Positions 44,792-54,444 of a DNA stretch of 64,000 bases are shown piece by piece. Position 1 is the stretch's first letter; each line of letters opens with the position of its first letter. The stretch is from Alphaproteobacteria bacterium. Its GTDB lineage: Bacteria; Planctomycetota; Phycisphaerae; UBA1845. Location of the stretch: contig JANQQE010000001.1 of the NCBI GenBank assembly GCA_028285105.1, positions 1 through 64,000 on the forward strand. The letters run 5' to 3'. Below the pieces are notes generated by a model. The model did not search any database, had not been told where the DNA came from, and saw only the letters and a program-made list of their open reading frames with translations. The position numbers were made by a program, and so were the translations under genes.

Positions 44792-44852
44792 AAAAAGTAC
44801 CGAGAAAGTGTCTTATCGCTAACCGCCCAATCTCTCTAGCCGCTCGAACTCT

Positions 44853-46079
44853 CTAACCGCCTAGCGGTTGACCCAATGCAGGCATGTTTTCCTGCCGACC
44901 GCTTACCGGCTTGTTGGCCAAAACGACCACGCCGAGCGTCGCCGCAACAATGGCAATCTCGCCACCAAGGTTGTAAATCACGCTTCGCTGCCATCCCATG
45001 TACACGCCAAGGACGGTTAGGATCAAGAGCCCCAAGCTGATCGGGATCAAACCTTTCCACGCCAATCGCATCAACTGATCGAAACGAAAGCGGGGCAGGG
45101 TCCAACGCACCAGCATGAACAGGAAGATAAAGAACGCCACCTTCACACTCAACACGCCGATCTTGATCAGCACTGAAATCAATCCCGTGTCTTCGATTCC
45201 GGTACCCGGAAATGCGGGGCCAATCCCGAAAAACGAAAGCTCCCAGCCACCCAGGAACAGCACGCAGATAAACGCACTGCCCGTAATCATGTGAACGTAT
45301 TCGCCAAGGAAGAACATCGCGAACTTCATGGCGCTGTACTCAGTGTGGAATCCGCCGACAAGTTCCTGCTCGGCTTCTGCAAGGTCGAATGGGGCGCGGT
45401 TGGTTTCGGCGAACAACGTGATGAGCAGGATCAGAAACGCAACCGGATGCAGTACAATGTTCCAGAGACCGTTGCCGCCAACTTGACCGGCGACGATTTC
45501 TTCCAGACGCAACTCGCCGCACGCAAGGACAACAATGAGAATCGCGATGCCCATAGGGATTTCGTAACTCAGCATCTGCGCCGTGGCTCGAACCGCTCCG
45601 TACATCGAATACTTATTATTGCTCGCCCAGCCACCCAGCACCACGCCATACACGCCCATCGAACCAACGCCGAGGACATAGAGCAACCCGACGTCCGGGT
45701 TGGCGACTTGGACGCTGAGCAACGTGTCGCCCAGCATGTAAAACCCTCCCCACGGAATCACCACGAAACCAATCAAGGCAATAACCATGCTGATCGCCGG
45801 AGCGAGGATGAACAGCGGCTTGTCGACACGCGATGGGATGATGTCTTCCTTGAGCAGGAACTTCGCGCCGTCGGCTAACGGTTGACCGAGTCCCCAGAAA
45901 TGGAAGTTGCCGAAGAGGCCCAGAAAACCCACGCGGTTGGGGCCTTGGCGATCCTGAATCCAAGCAGATATCTTGCGCTCGAAGTAAATGCAATAGGCCA
46001 CGCTGGTCATGATCCCGCCGATGAGAAGGAGGGATAGGACCGCGCTGAATACTGCCTGATTTTCAAGCCAACTGAGCAT
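44853..46079 (-). CDS. nuoH: NADH-quinone oxidoreductase subunit H
   Basis: 408-residue membrane subunit that joins the peripheral arm and forms the quinone cavity. ERKISAWIQDRQGPNRVG near 30, FAETNRAPFDLAEAEQELV near 222, EYSAMKFAMFFLGEY and RWTLPRFRFDQLMRLAWK are all conserved. A 77-base gap with a strong hairpin separates it from nuoG. Confidence 0.96.
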   Translation of the reverse strand: MLSWLENQAVFSAVLSLLLIGGIMTSVAYCIYFERKISAWIQDRQGPNRVGFLGLFGNFHFWGLGQPLADGAKFLLKEDIIPSRVDKPLFILAPAISMVIALIGFVVIPWGGFYMLGDTLLSVQVANPDVGLLYVLGVGSMGVYGVVLGGWASNNKYSMYGAVRATAQMLSYEIPMGIAILIVVLACGELRLEEIVAGQVGGNGLWNIVLHPVAFLILLITLFAETNRAPFDLAEAEQELVGGFHTEYSAMKFAMFFLGEYVHMITGSAFICVLFLGGWELSFFGIGPAFPGTGIEDTGLISVLIKIGVLSVKVAFFIFLFMLVRWTLPRFRFDQLMRLAWKGLIPISLGLLILTVLGVYMGWQRSVIYNLGGEIAIVAATLGVVVLANKPVSGRQENMPALGQPLGG

Positions 46080-46111
46080 GTTACCTGCTGCTTGGGTGAT
46101 TCACTTCAGAC

Positions 46112-46136
46112 GTAGGGTCCGCACAGCGGCCCCTAC
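46112..46136. repeat. Intercistronic hairpin between nuoG and nuoH
   Basis: GTAGGG-T-CCGC-ACA-GCGG-C-CCCTAC on the plus strand: two paired arms (6 and 4 bp) separated by one T/C mismatch, with a 3-base loop. It lies in the 77-base gap between nuoG and nuoH, in a minus-strand operon, and has no T-run. Could be an mRNA processing or stability element or one copy of a palindromic repeat family; no second copy was noticed in this window. Confidence 0.7.
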
Positions 46137-46156
46137 CTGACTGTTCAAGTTCGATC

Positions 46157-47779
46157 TTAATGCTGATGTTCCGGTAGCTGCGGCGGAACGTATACGTTTT
46201 CAAATTCTTTGATCTCGGCGGCCATCATCTCCCGGACGTTGGCGGCTTGGAATAGTCCTTCTAGTTCAGCAAGTTCAAACAGGAACTGTCCGTCGCGCTT
46301 ACAACCTTGCGGTGGTTTGATGGCACGGGCGAACGGCTGAACGATATCGGTTGCGTTGATGAAACTGCCGTCGCGTTCGGCGAAGGAACATGCTGGAGCG
46401 ATCAGCGTGGCATCTTCGGTCAGTGCGCTCGGGAACAAATCGTGGACGACCTTCAGCGGAATCTTGCCGGATGCCTTGGCGAAATCTTTACTGACCCATT
46501 CGGTTGGGTATCCGCCGCTGATCCAAGCCGCTACGAATTCGCCTTTGCCGGCTTGCTCGACAAAGGCTTCAAACGATTCTGAGTTTCCACCGAAGTGTTT
46601 GATGATGAGTTCGATGCCTTTGCGATTCGGGCATTTCTCTTTGCGGATGATGAACTTGGTGTCGCCATTGGTTGCACCAGCCGGAAAACGTTGATCCTGT
46701 TCGACGGTTGGCACCGGACCGAGTATGAGCGTTGCCTCTGGAGCAACCTCGCGAATCGACTTCACGAGCAGCCACGCTTCTTCGCAGGCCATAAACGGTG
46801 ACATCACCACCGCAATCTTTTTATCTGTTTGTTTCTTGGCGACGTTCTCGAATCGATATTGCACCGTCTCAGCCAGCGATTCCCAGCGAAGCGATTCGAG
46901 CGACTCGCCACGACGCAGCTTCAACTGCGTCAGGCGGGTCTTGTCGTGTATGTACTTAAAGCCGAAACGTCCCTCGTCGCAGATCCACCATTGATTCACT
47001 CGCGGGTTAAATCGCGGTTTGAGTCTATGGACGTGGTCTTCATTCTGATCGATGCGAATCGAACAGCCCGTGCTGCAACCGGTGCAGATTGAATCGGCGC
47101 TTTTTAAGAACCAAACGCGCTGTTCAAATAAGAAGTCCTTATCTAGCAAGCAACCGACTGGGCAGATGTCCACGACGTTGCCTTGCATCGGGTTGTCGAG
47201 CGGTTTGCCGGGGAACACATCGATCTCGGCGCGACTTCCACGATTGGTGATGCACAATTCGCTTGTACCTGCCACCTCGTCGCAAAACCGCACGCAGCGC
47301 GAACACATCACGCAGCGATCGGAATAAAGCAGCGTCTTTGGGCCGATGTCTTTCTTCGGTGTAACGTGCTTCTGATCGACCATCCGCGATTCGCTCTTAC
47401 CGAAGTTGTAAGAGTAATCCTGCAAGTGGCATTCGCCGGCTTGATCGCAGATGGGGCAGTCGAGCGGGTGGTTGAGCAAGAAAAACTCCATGCACCGCTC
47501 TTGGTTTTCATTGACCTTGTCGGAGTCGAAGCGAACTTCCATCCCGTCGCGCACCGGCGTCTGACAAGACGGCATCAATTTGGGTGCCCAACCGAGTTCA
47601 CCCGTTTTGGGATGGGGCATTTTCATTTCCATCAGGCACAATCGACACGACGCCACCACCGACAGCCCCGGATGGTAGCAGTAGTGGGGCACATTCAAGC
47701 CGGATTCCAACGCAGCTTGCAGCACCGGAATGCCCTCACGCGTTTCGACTTCCTGATTGTTGAGAATGATCTTGGCCAT
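46157..47779 (-). CDS. nuoG: NADH-quinone oxidoreductase subunit G (short form)
   Basis: 540-residue peripheral subunit. Near the N-terminus are the [2Fe-2S] cysteines (HYCYHP, SCRLC), then CPICDQAGECHLQDY with the histidine-ligated cluster, RCVMCSRCVRFC, and a CTGCSTGC motif near 235 with a further cysteine in WWICDEGRFG. The last matches the N7-type cluster site. The molybdopterin-like domain is shortened: typical long NuoG proteins run to 800-900 residues. Start ATG 47779 (second of two adjacent Met codons). Confidence 0.94.
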   Translation of the reverse strand: MAKIILNNQEVETREGIPVLQAALESGLNVPHYCYHPGLSVVASCRLCLMEMKMPHPKTGELGWAPKLMPSCQTPVRDGMEVRFDSDKVNENQERCMEFFLLNHPLDCPICDQAGECHLQDYSYNFGKSESRMVDQKHVTPKKDIGPKTLLYSDRCVMCSRCVRFCDEVAGTSELCITNRGSRAEIDVFPGKPLDNPMQGNVVDICPVGCLLDKDFLFEQRVWFLKSADSICTGCSTGCSIRIDQNEDHVHRLKPRFNPRVNQWWICDEGRFGFKYIHDKTRLTQLKLRRGESLESLRWESLAETVQYRFENVAKKQTDKKIAVVMSPFMACEEAWLLVKSIREVAPEATLILGPVPTVEQDQRFPAGATNGDTKFIIRKEKCPNRKGIELIIKHFGGNSESFEAFVEQAGKGEFVAAWISGGYPTEWVSKDFAKASGKIPLKVVHDLFPSALTEDATLIAPACSFAERDGSFINATDIVQPFARAIKPPQGCKRDGQFLFELAELEGLFQAANVREMMAAEIKEFENVYVPPQLPEHQH

Positions 47780-47877
47780 CAACCGCTTCTATTTACGGGC
47801 AAATGATTAACTTCAACGTCTTGCAAGTGACCCGCCATCGCCGACCGCGCCAACAGCCCGGGCGAGAAACTGACGGA

Positions 47878-49185
47878 TCAGTTTGCAATTTCCAAAGCGA
47901 TACGAACCGCATCGTCATTTTCACTCCGAACGTAGCCTTCCAACTCGCTGCGGAATTTCTCGACGATGGTTCGAATCGCAAACGCTGCGCCATCCGACAA
48001 ACCACATATACTTAAACCGGGCATCATTCCCATTTTTGCAGGGATCTCGCCCAAGAGTTCAATGTCTTCCATGCGACCCAAACCGCGCTCGACGCGGTTG
48101 GACATTTTGTACATCCACGACGTGCCCTCACGACACTGCGTGCATTGCCCGCACGATTCATGCGAGAAAAACCTTGCGACGTTACGCAGAACTTTGCGGA
48201 TGTCGGTTTGGTCGTCCACCACGATCGCCGATGCCGTTCCCAAACCCAGCAAGCCGTACTTCGCCGGGTCCGCGAAGTCCATTTTCATGTCGAGTTCGTC
48301 GGCGGTGAGGATTCCCATGGAGATTCCACCGGGCATGACGGCCTTTACTTTCAGACCGTCGCGCATTCCGCCGCCAAAACGATCGGACTCGATCAACTCG
48401 CGGACTGAAAAATCCATCGCCCCTTCGTAGCATCCCGGTTTGTTGACGGCGCCGCTGATGCAGAACAATTTCGGACCGCTGCTGCCTTCCGGACCAATGC
48501 CCAAAAACCAGTCTGCCCCGCGATTGACAATGTGCGGCAGGTTGGCGAGCGTCTCGACATTGTTGACGACGGTCGGTTTACCGAACGCGCCCTGTATCGC
48601 CGGGAAGGGCGGTTTGATGCGTGGCCAACCGCGCTTGCCTTCCAGCGATTCGATCAAACCCGTTTCTTCACCGCAAACATACGCGCCGGCGCCGCGGTGA
48701 ATGTAGCACTCGAGGTTGTATCCACTGCCCAGAATATTCTTGCCGAAGTAACCGGCTTCGTAGGCTTCGTCGAGGGCGACCTGCATGATGTGATACTGCT
48801 CGGCGAATTCCGCACGCATGTATAAATACGCCACCGTCGCCTGCGTCGCATAACCCGCAATCAAGATGCCTTCCAACAGTTGATGCGGGTCTTCTTCCAT
48901 CAACACGCGATTGCTGAATGTCGGCGGTTCGGACTCGTCGGCATTGACGCACAGGTACGTGACTTCGCGATCCTTCGGCAGGAAACTCCACTTCACCCCA
49001 GCCGGAAAGCCAGCACCGCCGCGTCCGCGCAAATTGGCGCGCTTGACCACGTCGATCACATCGTCGGGTGTGTGTTCGAGCGCGCGTTTCGCGCCCGAAT
49101 ATCCGCCGCCTTCGACGTACGTCGCAAGCCGTTGCGAGTTTGGCTTGCCGACGTTTTTTAGCAGTACTGTTTCGTAATCGCTCAT
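47878..49185 (-). CDS. nuoF: NADH-quinone oxidoreductase subunit F
   Basis: 435-residue NADH- and FMN-binding subunit. GRGGAGFPAGVKWSF near 60 (NADH/FMN), CVNADESEPPTF near 90, GAGAYVCGEETGLIESLEG near 180 and the cluster N3 motif ESCGQCTQCREGTSW near 345 are present. ATG 49185 agrees with the usual N-terminus; the frame is open to 49278. Confidence 0.96.
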   Translation of the reverse strand: MSDYETVLLKNVGKPNSQRLATYVEGGGYSGAKRALEHTPDDVIDVVKRANLRGRGGAGFPAGVKWSFLPKDREVTYLCVNADESEPPTFSNRVLMEEDPHQLLEGILIAGYATQATVAYLYMRAEFAEQYHIMQVALDEAYEAGYFGKNILGSGYNLECYIHRGAGAYVCGEETGLIESLEGKRGWPRIKPPFPAIQGAFGKPTVVNNVETLANLPHIVNRGADWFLGIGPEGSSGPKLFCISGAVNKPGCYEGAMDFSVRELIESDRFGGGMRDGLKVKAVMPGGISMGILTADELDMKMDFADPAKYGLLGLGTASAIVVDDQTDIRKVLRNVARFFSHESCGQCTQCREGTSWMYKMSNRVERGLGRMEDIELLGEIPAKMGMMPGLSICGLSDGAAFAIRTIVEKFRSELEGYVRSENDDAVRIALEIAN

Positions 49186-49207
49186 GAATTCAACTGTATC
49201 GATCCGT

Positions 49208-49783
49208 CTATGCAGACGTGCGGTTCGCTCCGTCGTATAAACTGCTGCGCGGCATATCCAGCTTGTCGTTCGCATCATCTTTAATAATCTTGCGAACGTC
49301 TGCCGGGTTCACGCACTTGTGCATCTTTTCGTTTACCATCAAACAGGGGCCATGATCGCAGGCGGCCAGGCATTCTTCCGTCATGAGACTGTACTTGCCG
49401 TCGGGCGTCGTCTCGTGATCGCCAATGCCCAAGACCTTCTTACATTCGTCAAGGACGCGATCCGCTCCCAGCAAATCGCACGACACACTGCGACAGGCCA
49501 TCACAACCTTTTCGCCTTTGGGGTGCGTCCAAAAATGACTGTAAAACGATACTGTGTCGAACACGTCCGACGCAGTGATTTCCAATAGCTCAGCCACTTC
49601 CTCCATCGCCTTCCAGCCAACGTAGCCATGATCGTCTTGAATCATGTGCAGTGCCGGAATCAGCACGGCTCGCTTTGTCGGATATCGATCGAAGAACCCG
49701 CGGATTTTTTCCTTCAGCGGTTCGCTCAGGCTCGGACTTTCCTCAGCCGGGGCGTTGACTCGATCGATTGCTTTCCATGCCAT
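49208..49783 (-). CDS. nuoE: NADH-quinone oxidoreductase subunit E
   Basis: 191-residue thioredoxin-fold subunit that holds cluster N1a. Four cysteines are seen in ACRSVSC and EECLAACDHGP, with spacing typical of the [2Fe-2S] site. The C-terminal tail beyond the fold is rich in charged residues. Confidence 0.95.
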   Translation of the reverse strand: MAWKAIDRVNAPAEESPSLSEPLKEKIRGFFDRYPTKRAVLIPALHMIQDDHGYVGWKAMEEVAELLEITASDVFDTVSFYSHFWTHPKGEKVVMACRSVSCDLLGADRVLDECKKVLGIGDHETTPDGKYSLMTEECLAACDHGPCLMVNEKMHKCVNPADVRKIIKDDANDKLDMPRSSLYDGANRTSA

Positions 49784-49798
49784 GACTGCAAAAGCTCC

Positions 49799-51061
49799 CT
49801 AACGATCCAGTTCTGCCGCGATGATGTTCATTGACCCCAGCGCCGCAATCACGTCGCTAATCTGATGCCCGACGACCAGTTGCGGAAAGCATTGATAGTT
49901 GATGAAACTTGGCGGCCTGCATCGCGCGCGATACGCACAGTTGTCGCCATCACTGACCAGATAAAACCCAAGTTCACCATTGGCGGCTTCGTTTGCGCCG
50001 TATGATTCGCCGACGGGCGGTTCGTGCCCGCGGTTGGTCATCACCTGTTCAAAGTGGTGAATCAAACCTTCGATGCTGAAATAAATCTCGCGTTTGTCAG
50101 GCAGCGTTTTCTTATCGTCGGCTAAGACGTTGATCGGCCCTTCGGGAATGTTGTCGATGAGCTGATCGACGATCGCCAGCGACTGACGCATTTCTTCAAG
50201 ACGCACGAGGTAGCGGGCGTAGCAATCGCCCATCTCGCTGACCGGAACCTTGAACTGCACGCCGGAACTGTTCTTGCCATCCCAGTTATCGGCATAGCAG
50301 AGGTACGGTTCGTCCTTGCGCAAGTCGCGCCGCACACCGGACGATCGCGCCAATGGACCGGTCAGTCCCCAGTCGATCGCGTTCTCTTTGCTGATATATC
50401 CGACACCTCGCGATCGCTCGATGAAGATGCGATTTTTCGTCAGGAGTCTTTCAACGTCATCAAGGGCGCTGGGCAGTTTCTTGCAGAAGTCGCGAACCAT
50501 CGTCGGCCAACGATCGGAAATGTCGGACATCAATCCGCCGACACGCGTGTAGCTCGTCGTAAATCGAGCGCCGCACAGTTCCTCGAAAATGTCGTAGAGG
50601 TATTCGCGCTCATTAAATCCATAGAGAAACGCGGTGAATCCGCCAAGGTCGAGGGCGGCTGCCCCCACGCACAGCAAGTGATCCTGCATGCGGGCGAGTT
50701 CCGAGATAATCGTGCGGATGACTTTGCAGCGAGGCGTGATTTCGATGCCGAACAGTTTCTCGCATGCATGATGCCAGACGACATTGTTCGCGATCGGCGA
50801 GACGTAGTTCATGCGATCGGTCACGACGACGTATTGATTGTAATTCAGATGCTCGCCGAGTTTTTCGAAACCGCTGTGCAGATAGCCAATGTGAATCGTA
50901 CAGCCAACCACCCGCTCGCCGTCGAGTTCCAGCACATGACGCAACGTCCCATGACACGCGGGGTGTTGTGGACCCAGATTGAGTGTCCACAGATCGCCGC
51001 CGGGTTCCACCGGTGCGTAAGTCGTCGGAGCGAATTCGGTTGTCGATGCTGTCTGAGTCAT
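49799..51061 (-). CDS. nuoD: NADH-quinone oxidoreductase subunit D
   Basis: 420-residue quinone-module subunit related to hydrogenase large subunits. LNLGPQHPACHGTLRHVLELDGE near 28 includes the quinone-site histidine, followed by GYLHSGFEK, and the C-terminal RCRPPSFINYQCFPQLVVG. It is separate from nuoC, unlike the fused form in enterobacteria. Start ATG 51061. Confidence 0.96.
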   Translation of the reverse strand: MTQTASTTEFAPTTYAPVEPGGDLWTLNLGPQHPACHGTLRHVLELDGERVVGCTIHIGYLHSGFEKLGEHLNYNQYVVVTDRMNYVSPIANNVVWHHACEKLFGIEITPRCKVIRTIISELARMQDHLLCVGAAALDLGGFTAFLYGFNEREYLYDIFEELCGARFTTSYTRVGGLMSDISDRWPTMVRDFCKKLPSALDDVERLLTKNRIFIERSRGVGYISKENAIDWGLTGPLARSSGVRRDLRKDEPYLCYADNWDGKNSSGVQFKVPVSEMGDCYARYLVRLEEMRQSLAIVDQLIDNIPEGPINVLADDKKTLPDKREIYFSIEGLIHHFEQVMTNRGHEPPVGESYGANEAANGELGFYLVSDGDNCAYRARCRPPSFINYQCFPQLVVGHQISDVIAALGSMNIIAAELDR

Positions 51062-51081
51062 CAAAAGATCATTGATTCGGT

Positions 51082-51621
51082 CTACGCGCTGTCGCGTGTC
51101 AGTTTCGTGTAATCTTCTCGCTCGCCAATGCCGCGAAGAGGATAGTCCTTGCGCAGCGGGTGAGCCCCAAATCCTTCCCATGTCACGATCCGTCGCAAGT
51201 CGGGATGCCCGGTGAACTTCACGCCAAACAAGTCCCACACTTCACGTTCCAGCCAATTCGCCCCACGCCACACCGACGTGACCGAAGGCACTTCCGGATT
51301 CGGATCGTTCACAAAACATTTCGCCCAGATGCGGTGCCCCAGATCAATCGAAAGCAATGAATACGTGATGCCATATCGATCGGTCGCATCGGGAAAATCG
51401 AGGTAATCGACGCAGGTCAAATCGCAAAGCTGATTAAACTTGCAGCGTTCGTCGGTCTTAAGGAATGTCATCACATCGATCAACTTGTCAGGCGCGATCC
51501 TGATGCACGTCTGCTCGTCTTCTGCATTCGCCTTTTTGATGAGCGGGCGCGGGGCAAAATCGATTGACGCGAACGCATCCATTAATGCCGCCAATACATT
51601 GCCTACATCGTGAGGTTTCAT
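51082..51621 (-). CDS. nuoC: NADH-quinone oxidoreductase subunit C
   Basis: 179-residue peripheral subunit (30 kDa type). The family signature WLEREVWDLFGVKFTGHPDL and FGAHPLRKDYPL is near the C-terminus. ATG 51621 sits three bases from the nuoB stop; the open frame to 51882 is mostly antisense to nuoB. Confidence 0.95.
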   Translation of the reverse strand: MKPHDVGNVLAALMDAFASIDFAPRPLIKKANAEDEQTCIRIAPDKLIDVMTFLKTDERCKFNQLCDLTCVDYLDFPDATDRYGITYSLLSIDLGHRIWAKCFVNDPNPEVPSVTSVWRGANWLEREVWDLFGVKFTGHPDLRRIVTWEGFGAHPLRKDYPLRGIGEREDYTKLTRDSA

Positions 51622-51623
51622 CG

Positions 51624-52199
51624 CTAGTTCCTCTCCGATGGAAGCGTCACCTGAACAAGGTCGGCTGGCGCCGATGCCATCATCTGCATGCCTTTGCCCC
51701 CGCCACGTTCGGCGCTGGGTTTCACACCGTCTTTCTCGACGATTTTCTGGATGGCCATCACGCCTTCGAGCAGGGTCTCCGGTCGCGGAGGACAGCCAGG
51801 TACGTAGACATCCACGGGCATAAACTGATCGATCCCTTGAATCACCGCATAGGTATCGAACACACCGCCGGTGCTTGCACAAGCGCCCATACTAATGACC
51901 CATTTCGGCTCGGTCATTTGCATGTAGATGCGTTGCAAAACAGGCATCATTTTGATCGCGACTCGTCCGGCACAAATCATCAGATCGCATTGCCTGGGGG
52001 TGAATCGCATGGCTTCTGCGCCGAATCTGGCGATGTCGTATCGACTCGCGCCGGTGGCCATCAATTCGATTCCACAACACGCGGTTGCGAACGGCATCGG
52101 CCACAGCGAGTTCTTGCGCGACCAGTTGACCGTACGCTCGCGAAGCAGATCGACCAGATGGTCAAGGCGCGTGGTGAGGACATCTTCCTTGGAGGCCAT
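51624..52199 (-). CDS. nuoB: NADH-quinone oxidoreductase subunit B
   Basis: 191-residue subunit that binds cluster N2 next to quinone. The four cysteines are in [21 protein letters not shown] and [14 protein letters not shown] 52199 leaves 20 bases after nuoA; ATG 52253 would overlap nuoA by 34 bases and is less likely. Confidence 0.95.
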   Translation of the reverse strand: MASKEDVLTTRLDHLVDLLRERTVNWSRKNSLWPMPFATACCGIELMATGASRYDIARFGAEAMRFTPRQCDLMICAGRVAIKMMPVLQRIYMQMTEPKWVISMGACASTGGVFDTYAVIQGIDQFMPVDVYVPGCPPRPETLLEGVMAIQKIVEKDGVKPSAERGGGKGMQMMASAPADLVQVTLPSERN

Positions 52200-52219
52200 A
52201 TGGGGAGCGGTTTCGGCTT

Positions 52220-52660
52220 TTATTGATCCCACTGAAACACCCCTTTCCGCCATTCGTAAACGTATCCCACCAGCAATAGTGCGAAGAAGAATCCCGCACC
52301 CAACAACAGATAACCGGCGCCGAGTCCGCCGCTTGTCGCCGTCCCCGCATTCGCAGCCATCGACGCGTCGTAAAATACCAGCGCCCACGGCCAGAGGATA
52401 ATGACCTCGACATCAAAAAGCAGAAACAGCAGGGCTACGATGTAGAAGCGCACGTTAAGACGTCGCCGCGCGTCGGCGATCGGTGGCATGCCCGATTCGT
52501 ATGTTTCGTCTTTGCGCTCGCCCTTGCGTTTGGGGCCGATGACGTGAGTTAGAATGAGGATGACTGTGGCCATCGCAACAGCAACACCAACGACAAACAG
52601 GATAGATGCGTACGGCTGCATCTCGTTTGTGTTGGCTAAGATTGGCATCATTCTTCCCAT
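52220..52660 (-). CDS. nuoA: NADH-quinone oxidoreductase subunit A
   Basis: About 146 residues, three helices. [20 protein letters not shown] and [17 protein letters not shown] hold the conserved acidic residues. First gene of the 14-gene operon (nuoA-N, no inserted genes). Start could be ATG 52660, 52651 or 52648; the reading differs by four residues at most. Confidence 0.94.
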   Translation of the reverse strand: MGRMMPILANTNEMQPYASILFVVGVAVAMATVILILTHVIGPKRKGERKDETYESGMPPIADARRRLNVRFYIVALLFLLFDVEVIILWPWALVFYDASMAANAGTATSGGLGAGYLLLGAGFFFALLLVGYVYEWRKGVFQWDQ

Positions 52661-52924
52661 GTGTGTCCGTGCTTAAGGAATAATCCTTGCAAACAGCCCG
52701 CTGCCTGGACGGTTGCGGTCATCCAGCAAATCCGCACCGCGTAGAGTCATTAATTCATTCGCAATTCCGTCGACCTGCGATTCCAATTGCACCCTGATTG
52801 CACTTTAATTTCGGCATGACGCATTGCAAGGGACTACGAGAATTTTTTCACAAAGTCATGTGTTGGGCAAGATGGAAAGCATGGTTTTTGTTGAATGACT
52901 CAGCATTAACTGTAGTTTAGACAG

Positions 52925-54379
52925 TCACTTAGGTTGATTTGGGGGGGATGGCTTCAATTTGGTTGTATTCAGCGGAAACTGTTCATTTTCACCTTGATTG
53001 GCGCGAAACAAGGATCTTTGCGCTTGTTCGGCGTATTCTGCAGCCTTTTCTTTTTCGCCCAGGCGAGAATACAGATTCGCCAGTTCCTGGCAAACCACGC
53101 TGAGACGCCGGTCGAGGATACGTTCTCGGGCTCGGACCACGCGTTGCGTGACTTGAGTCGCGCGCCCATAAGCCTCTTCGGCGAACTGCTGTGTCGCTCG
53201 ACTGACAAACACCGCAAAGAGCAGAATCAACGCGACCGAGATCGCACCGCCGATGTATGCGAGATTCCGTGAACTGAATTTTCGAAATCGATAGAACCAT
53301 GAGTCGGACATAGCTGCAATAGGTTTGCCGCGCTTGAGGGCTTGGATGTCCTGAAGCATCGCTTCGACAGATTGATACCGTTCATGATGATTCAGTGCCG
53401 TTGCCTTCGTCACGATCGCGGCCAATTCAACGCCGATTTTTCGCGCGACTTGTCGTATTGGCGTAGGGGCGGTGAGGGCAATGTCGAGGTCGCTCCGATC
53501 GGACCGCGTTTCTTGCGCCGGTCGGGCGCGTTGGTGCGAGAGAACTTCGTACATCAAAATGCCAAGCATGAACACGTCTGTTCGCGTATCGACCGAACCG
53601 CGATCGGTGACTTGCTCGGGGGCCATGTAGGCAGGTGTGCCTGCAACGCCCACCATCGAAGCGGTCGTATCCGACGGACTCCCTTCAATCAAACGCGCCA
53701 GCCCGAAATCGAGAACGACCGGTTCGCCTGTCGAGTCCATGAGCACGTTACTCGGCTTGAGGTCAAGGTGCATGACCCCACGCTTGTGCGCATGACCGAC
53801 GGCGCTGCACACGCTTTCCAGAATTTTTAGTCTCGCGCTGACCGTAAGTTTGCGTTGCTTGACGTGCTCGTGAAGCGGTAGCCCGTCGATCCAGGGCGTG
53901 ACAAAGTAGGCATGCCCGAACACCTCACCTTCAGAACGGATCGGAATCACGTGCGGGTGGCGTAACCGGGCGAGGGACCGAATTTCTCGTGAAAATCGAA
54001 CGCTTCCCCCTTCATTTAGAGGTGAATTGTAAAATACTTTGATGGCGACTTCTTCACCGCTGGCTTCGTGAACAGCGCGGTAGACGCGCGATTGTCCGCT
54101 CTCGATAAAGTCGCCGCGCAGTTTGAATCCAGGAATGAAGAGATTTTCGGGAAGCTTGATCGCTTCGCTGAGTCCGGGCGATTCATTGGCGCCCTCGATG
54201 TCTCCCGCGACGGCGAACCGAATGCTTGATGCCACTTTTTCATCGACGGAATAACGCCGCCATTGGTCGTAGCACAATTCGCAGGAGAGTACATGACGTA
54301 ACGCTTTCCGAGCTCTGGCATCGTCTTGCTCGTCACGATAAATCTGAAAGATTTCAAGTTCGGTCAGGCAGCCGTCCAT
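52925..54379 (-). CDS. Membrane-anchored Ser/Thr protein kinase with N-terminal zinc-finger segment
   Basis: 484 residues. Near residues 28-37 HVLSCELC gives the HxxxCxxC of an anti-sigma-type zinc finger (zf-HC2-like). The kinase domain runs from about 85 to 345: VAIKVF holds the ATP lysine, LDLKPSNV the catalytic loop, DFGLARL the metal aspartate and GTPAYMAPEQ the activation-segment end. The glycine loop is weak (FIESGQSRVYRA), and the catalytic motif is HLD instead of HRD. A membrane helix near 375-395 is followed by a helical (TPR-like) tail. It lies directly downstream of the ECF sigma factor gene, and probably regulates or is controlled by that factor. Confidence 0.85.
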   Translation of the reverse strand: MDGCLTELEIFQIYRDEQDDARARKALRHVLSCELCYDQWRRYSVDEKVASSIRFAVAGDIEGANESPGLSEAIKLPENLFIPGFKLRGDFIESGQSRVYRAVHEASGEEVAIKVFYNSPLNEGGSVRFSREIRSLARLRHPHVIPIRSEGEVFGHAYFVTPWIDGLPLHEHVKQRKLTVSARLKILESVCSAVGHAHKRGVMHLDLKPSNVLMDSTGEPVVLDFGLARLIEGSPSDTTASMVGVAGTPAYMAPEQVTDRGSVDTRTDVFMLGILMYEVLSHQRARPAQETRSDRSDLDIALTAPTPIRQVARKIGVELAAIVTKATALNHHERYQSVEAMLQDIQALKRGKPIAAMSDSWFYRFRKFSSRNLAYIGGAISVALILLFAVFVSRATQQFAEEAYGRATQVTQRVVRARERILDRRLSVVCQELANLYSRLGEKEKAAEYAEQAQRSLFRANQGENEQFPLNTTKLKPSPPNQPK

Positions 54380-54444
54380 CTAATGTTGACCTTCAGTCAC
54401 AATACAATGCCCGCATTATGGATACGATCGGATGTCATCCTTAA

